This document shows, in pieces, positions 5,539 through 6,728 of a DNA stretch of 6,728 nt (the first letter of the stretch is position 1; each line of letters opens with the position of its first letter). Position numbers and translations under genes: made by a program. Source of the stretch: Candidatus Krumholzibacteriia bacterium (lineage in GTDB: Bacteria > Krumholzibacteriota > Krumholzibacteriia > Krumholzibacteriales > Krumholzibacteriaceae); the NCBI GenBank assembly GCA_028706585.1, contig JAQTVX010000123.1:1-6728 (forward strand), given 5' to 3'. The notes under the pieces were generated by a model. The model had not been told where the DNA came from. It saw nothing but the letters and a program-made list of their open reading frames with translations, and did no database searches.

Positions 5539-6627
5539 TCAAACATCCACTATCGGGTTCTCTATCTTGACGTTGAGACGATCCTTGTCGTAGAGCTTGT
5601 CGACGTCGACGAGGCGCGGCGACTTGCGAACCTCCTTCAGGGGCACAACAACGAGCTTCGATCGCTGCACCGCCACCATGTGGCCGAACTTGCCGTCCTT
5701 GATGAGCTCGACTGCGCTGTGGCCGAACCGCCGCCCTATCTGGCGGTCCCGCTGCGTCGGAGATGCGCCCCGTTGCAGGTACGCCAGAGCCGTATAGCGC
5801 GTGTGCTTGAACTCGTGCTCGAGAAGACCCTTCAGGTAGTCCCCGACGCCGCCGAGACTGTAATGCCCGAACTCATCGAGCCTGCTGTCCCGCCGCACCG
5901 CCTCTTCTCCCTCTATGTGGGCGCCTTCGGCGACGACGATTATCTTGTAACGGTGCTCGAAGCCCAGCTTCAGATCGTCCGTCTCCTGCTGCCTCTTCTT
6001 CAACACGGATATGAGCTTTTCGACGGTGAATGTGTACTCCGGGATCAGAATGACGTCGGCGAATGCGGACTCGCCGCCGCGCAGCGCCAGCCATCCCGCG
6101 TGCCTGCCCATGACCTCGAGAAAGAATATCGTCTCGTGCGACTCCGCCGTGTGCGCGACGCGCTCGGCGCTCTCGCATATCACGTTGAGCGCCGTATCGT
6201 AGCCCAGAGTGTACTCGGTTCCGGCGAGATCGCGATCGATTGTCTTCGGGATGCCCACGACGTTGACGCCGCGAGCGTTGAGAACCTCCGCGGCGCCGAG
6301 CGTATCCTCGCCGCCTATGGCTATGACGGCGTCGAGGCCGAGCTTCTTGATGTTCTCCTTGACGATATCTGTGCGATCGTTCTGCGGGCTAACCGGGTTC
6401 GTCCTGCTGCACTGAAGCTTGCTTCCCCCGAGACGGCTGTATTCGCGGATTATCTCCGGCCCGAGCTTCATGATATGTTTGTCGTTTTCCCTGATGGCCA
6501 GCGCCTCCCACCCGCGCTTGAGACCGACCACTTCGAACGCATCCATGGACGCGCGCTCGACTATACCCGCGATGGCGGGATTGAGCCCAGGAGCGTCCCC
6601 TCCCCCGGTCAATACTCCGATCCTCAT
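5539..6627 (-). CDS. 6-phosphofructokinase, probably pyrophosphate-dependent
   Basis: A 362-residue PFK-A-fold enzyme phosphorylating fructose 6-phosphate at C1 in cytoplasmic glycolysis. Motifs: LTGGGDAPGLN at 6-16 (phosphoryl-donor loop), IGGEDTLG at 104-111, GIPKTIDRD at 125-133 with catalytic Asp131, MGRHAGW at 173-179 (substrate binding), IPE at 195-197, and LQRGASPTQRDR at 284-295. In PFKs, Gly-Gly-Asp-Gly and Pro-Gly-Thr-Ile-Asp go with ATP. Here Asp108 and Lys128 occupy the two diagnostic positions, as in PPi-dependent enzymes, so a reversible PPi-PFK is inferred. Arg132 replaces the usual Asn of TIDND, and LAYLQRGAS differs from the usual LGHLQRGGS. The ATG at 6627 is chosen because AAGGAG (6640-6635) lies 7 nt upstream and the family starts at MRIGVLTGGG. 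The frame is open to an ATG at 6663 that would add 12 Arg-rich residues. Generic family symbol would be pfkA-like or pfp; none assigned. Confidence 0.93.
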   Translation of the reverse strand: MRIGVLTGGGDAPGLNPAIAGIVERASMDAFEVVGLKRGWEALAIRENDKHIMKLGPEIIREYSRLGGSKLQCSRTNPVSPQNDRTDIVKENIKKLGLDAVIAIGGEDTLGAAEVLNARGVNVVGIPKTIDRDLAGTEYTLGYDTALNVICESAERVAHTAESHETIFFLEVMGRHAGWLALRGGESAFADVILIPEYTFTVEKLISVLKKRQQETDDLKLGFEHRYKIIVVAEGAHIEGEEAVRRDSRLDEFGHYSLGGVGDYLKGLLEHEFKHTRYTALAYLQRGASPTQRDRQIGRRFGHSAVELIKDGKFGHMVAVQRSKLVVVPLKEVRKSPRLVDVDKLYDKDRLNVKIENPIVDV

Positions 6628-6634
6628 CTCATGT

Positions 6635-6640
6635 CTCCTT
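6635..6640 (-). promoter_or_regulatory. Shine-Dalgarno fixing the phosphofructokinase start
   Basis: AAGGAG on the minus strand is 7 nt before the ATG at 6627. It lies inside the longer frame that begins at 6663, supporting the shorter protein. A second purine-rich stretch, AGGAGAG (6646-6640), is just upstream. Confidence 0.8.
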
Positions 6641-6651
6641 CTCTCCTGCAA

Positions 6652-6672
6652 CGAAGCGGCCATTCCGCTTCG
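6652..6672 (-). other. Perfect hairpin in the phosphofructokinase upstream gap
   Basis: CGAAGCGG (6672-6665 on the minus strand), a 5-nt loop AATGG, and CCGCTTCG (6659-6652) give an 8-bp stem. It lies directly after the TGA of the putative upstream frame (6676-6674) and before the Shine-Dalgarno at 6640-6635. No T-run follows, so it is either a weak terminator/attenuator or an intercistronic mRNA-stability or processing hairpin. Confidence 0.5.
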
Positions 6673-6673
6673 G

Positions 6674-6728
6674 TCAATCGCATTCCCCGTTTCTCTTTAC
6701 AAACTCCTCGAATGATATCTGCCGTTTG
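6674..6728 (-). CDS. Possible 3' end of an upstream gene (runs off right edge)
   Basis: On the minus strand, one frame from the window edge reads 17 residues, ending FEEFVKRNGECD, then TGA at 6676-6674. The composition is protein-like and the stop falls immediately before the hairpin and the phosphofructokinase leader, which is what an upstream same-strand gene would look like. A second frame is also open across this stretch, and the fragment is too short to identify, so this is tentative. Confidence 0.3.
   Translation of the reverse strand, partial: KRQISFEEFVKRNGECD

Noticed and set aside
6419..6715. Plus-strand open frame of 98 codons with hydrophobic Ser-rich composition
   Set aside because: Antisense to the phosphofructokinase 5' end and its leader; no motif and no Shine-Dalgarno-supported start.

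Overview
The window is a densely packed bacterial chromosome segment with no RNA genes, mobile elements or CRISPR. It is GC-rich by eye (GC was not computed). The apparent lipoprotein signal suggests a Gram-negative-type or otherwise lipoprotein-making bacterium. The mix of genes (a surface-glycan operon, an Fe-S rRNA/tRNA uracil methyltransferase, and a phosphofructokinase with pyrophosphate-type active-site residues) fits many environmental phyla, and I cannot assign a taxon from it.

Left part (1-4228, minus strand): four genes are read leftward from one promoter at about 4254-4282. In order they are a GT4-type glycosyltransferase (4228-3023), a DegT/DnrJ/EryC1/StrS PLP-dependent sugar aminotransferase (3013-1880), a second glycosyltransferase resembling the TuaH type (1883-696), and a probable helical/TPR-like lipoprotein (684 to beyond the left edge). 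Junctions are +9 nt, a 4-nt ATGA overlap, and +11 nt, each with a clear Shine-Dalgarno. This is a tightly coupled operon that probably builds and transfers an amino-sugar-containing surface or secreted glycan. The lipoprotein has no codon stop inside the window on the left.

Middle (4229-4358): a divergent control region. Two back-to-back sigma70-like promoters (leftward TTTACC-17-TATACT, rightward TTGCCC-17-AATAAT) flank a nearly concentric nested inverted repeat: a 13-nt inner palindrome at 4283-4295 and 9-nt outer arms at 4267-4275 and 4301-4309. I consider this the most interesting non-coding signal in the window.

Right part (4359-6728): a plus-strand TrmA/RlmD-family 5-methyluridine methyltransferase (4359-5501) converges on a minus-strand 6-phosphofructokinase (6627-5539), with 37 nt between them. 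The phosphofructokinase carries GGED and PKTID, the Asp and Lys signatures expected of a pyrophosphate-dependent enzyme. Upstream of it is a perfect 8-bp hairpin, then what looks like the last 17 codons of another minus-strand gene running off the right edge.

I found no clear new defence or mobile system. The main points for follow-up are the divergent dyad, the PPi-type phosphofructokinase with an unusual Arg in its catalytic loop, and the unidentified lipoprotein co-transcribed with glycan genes.
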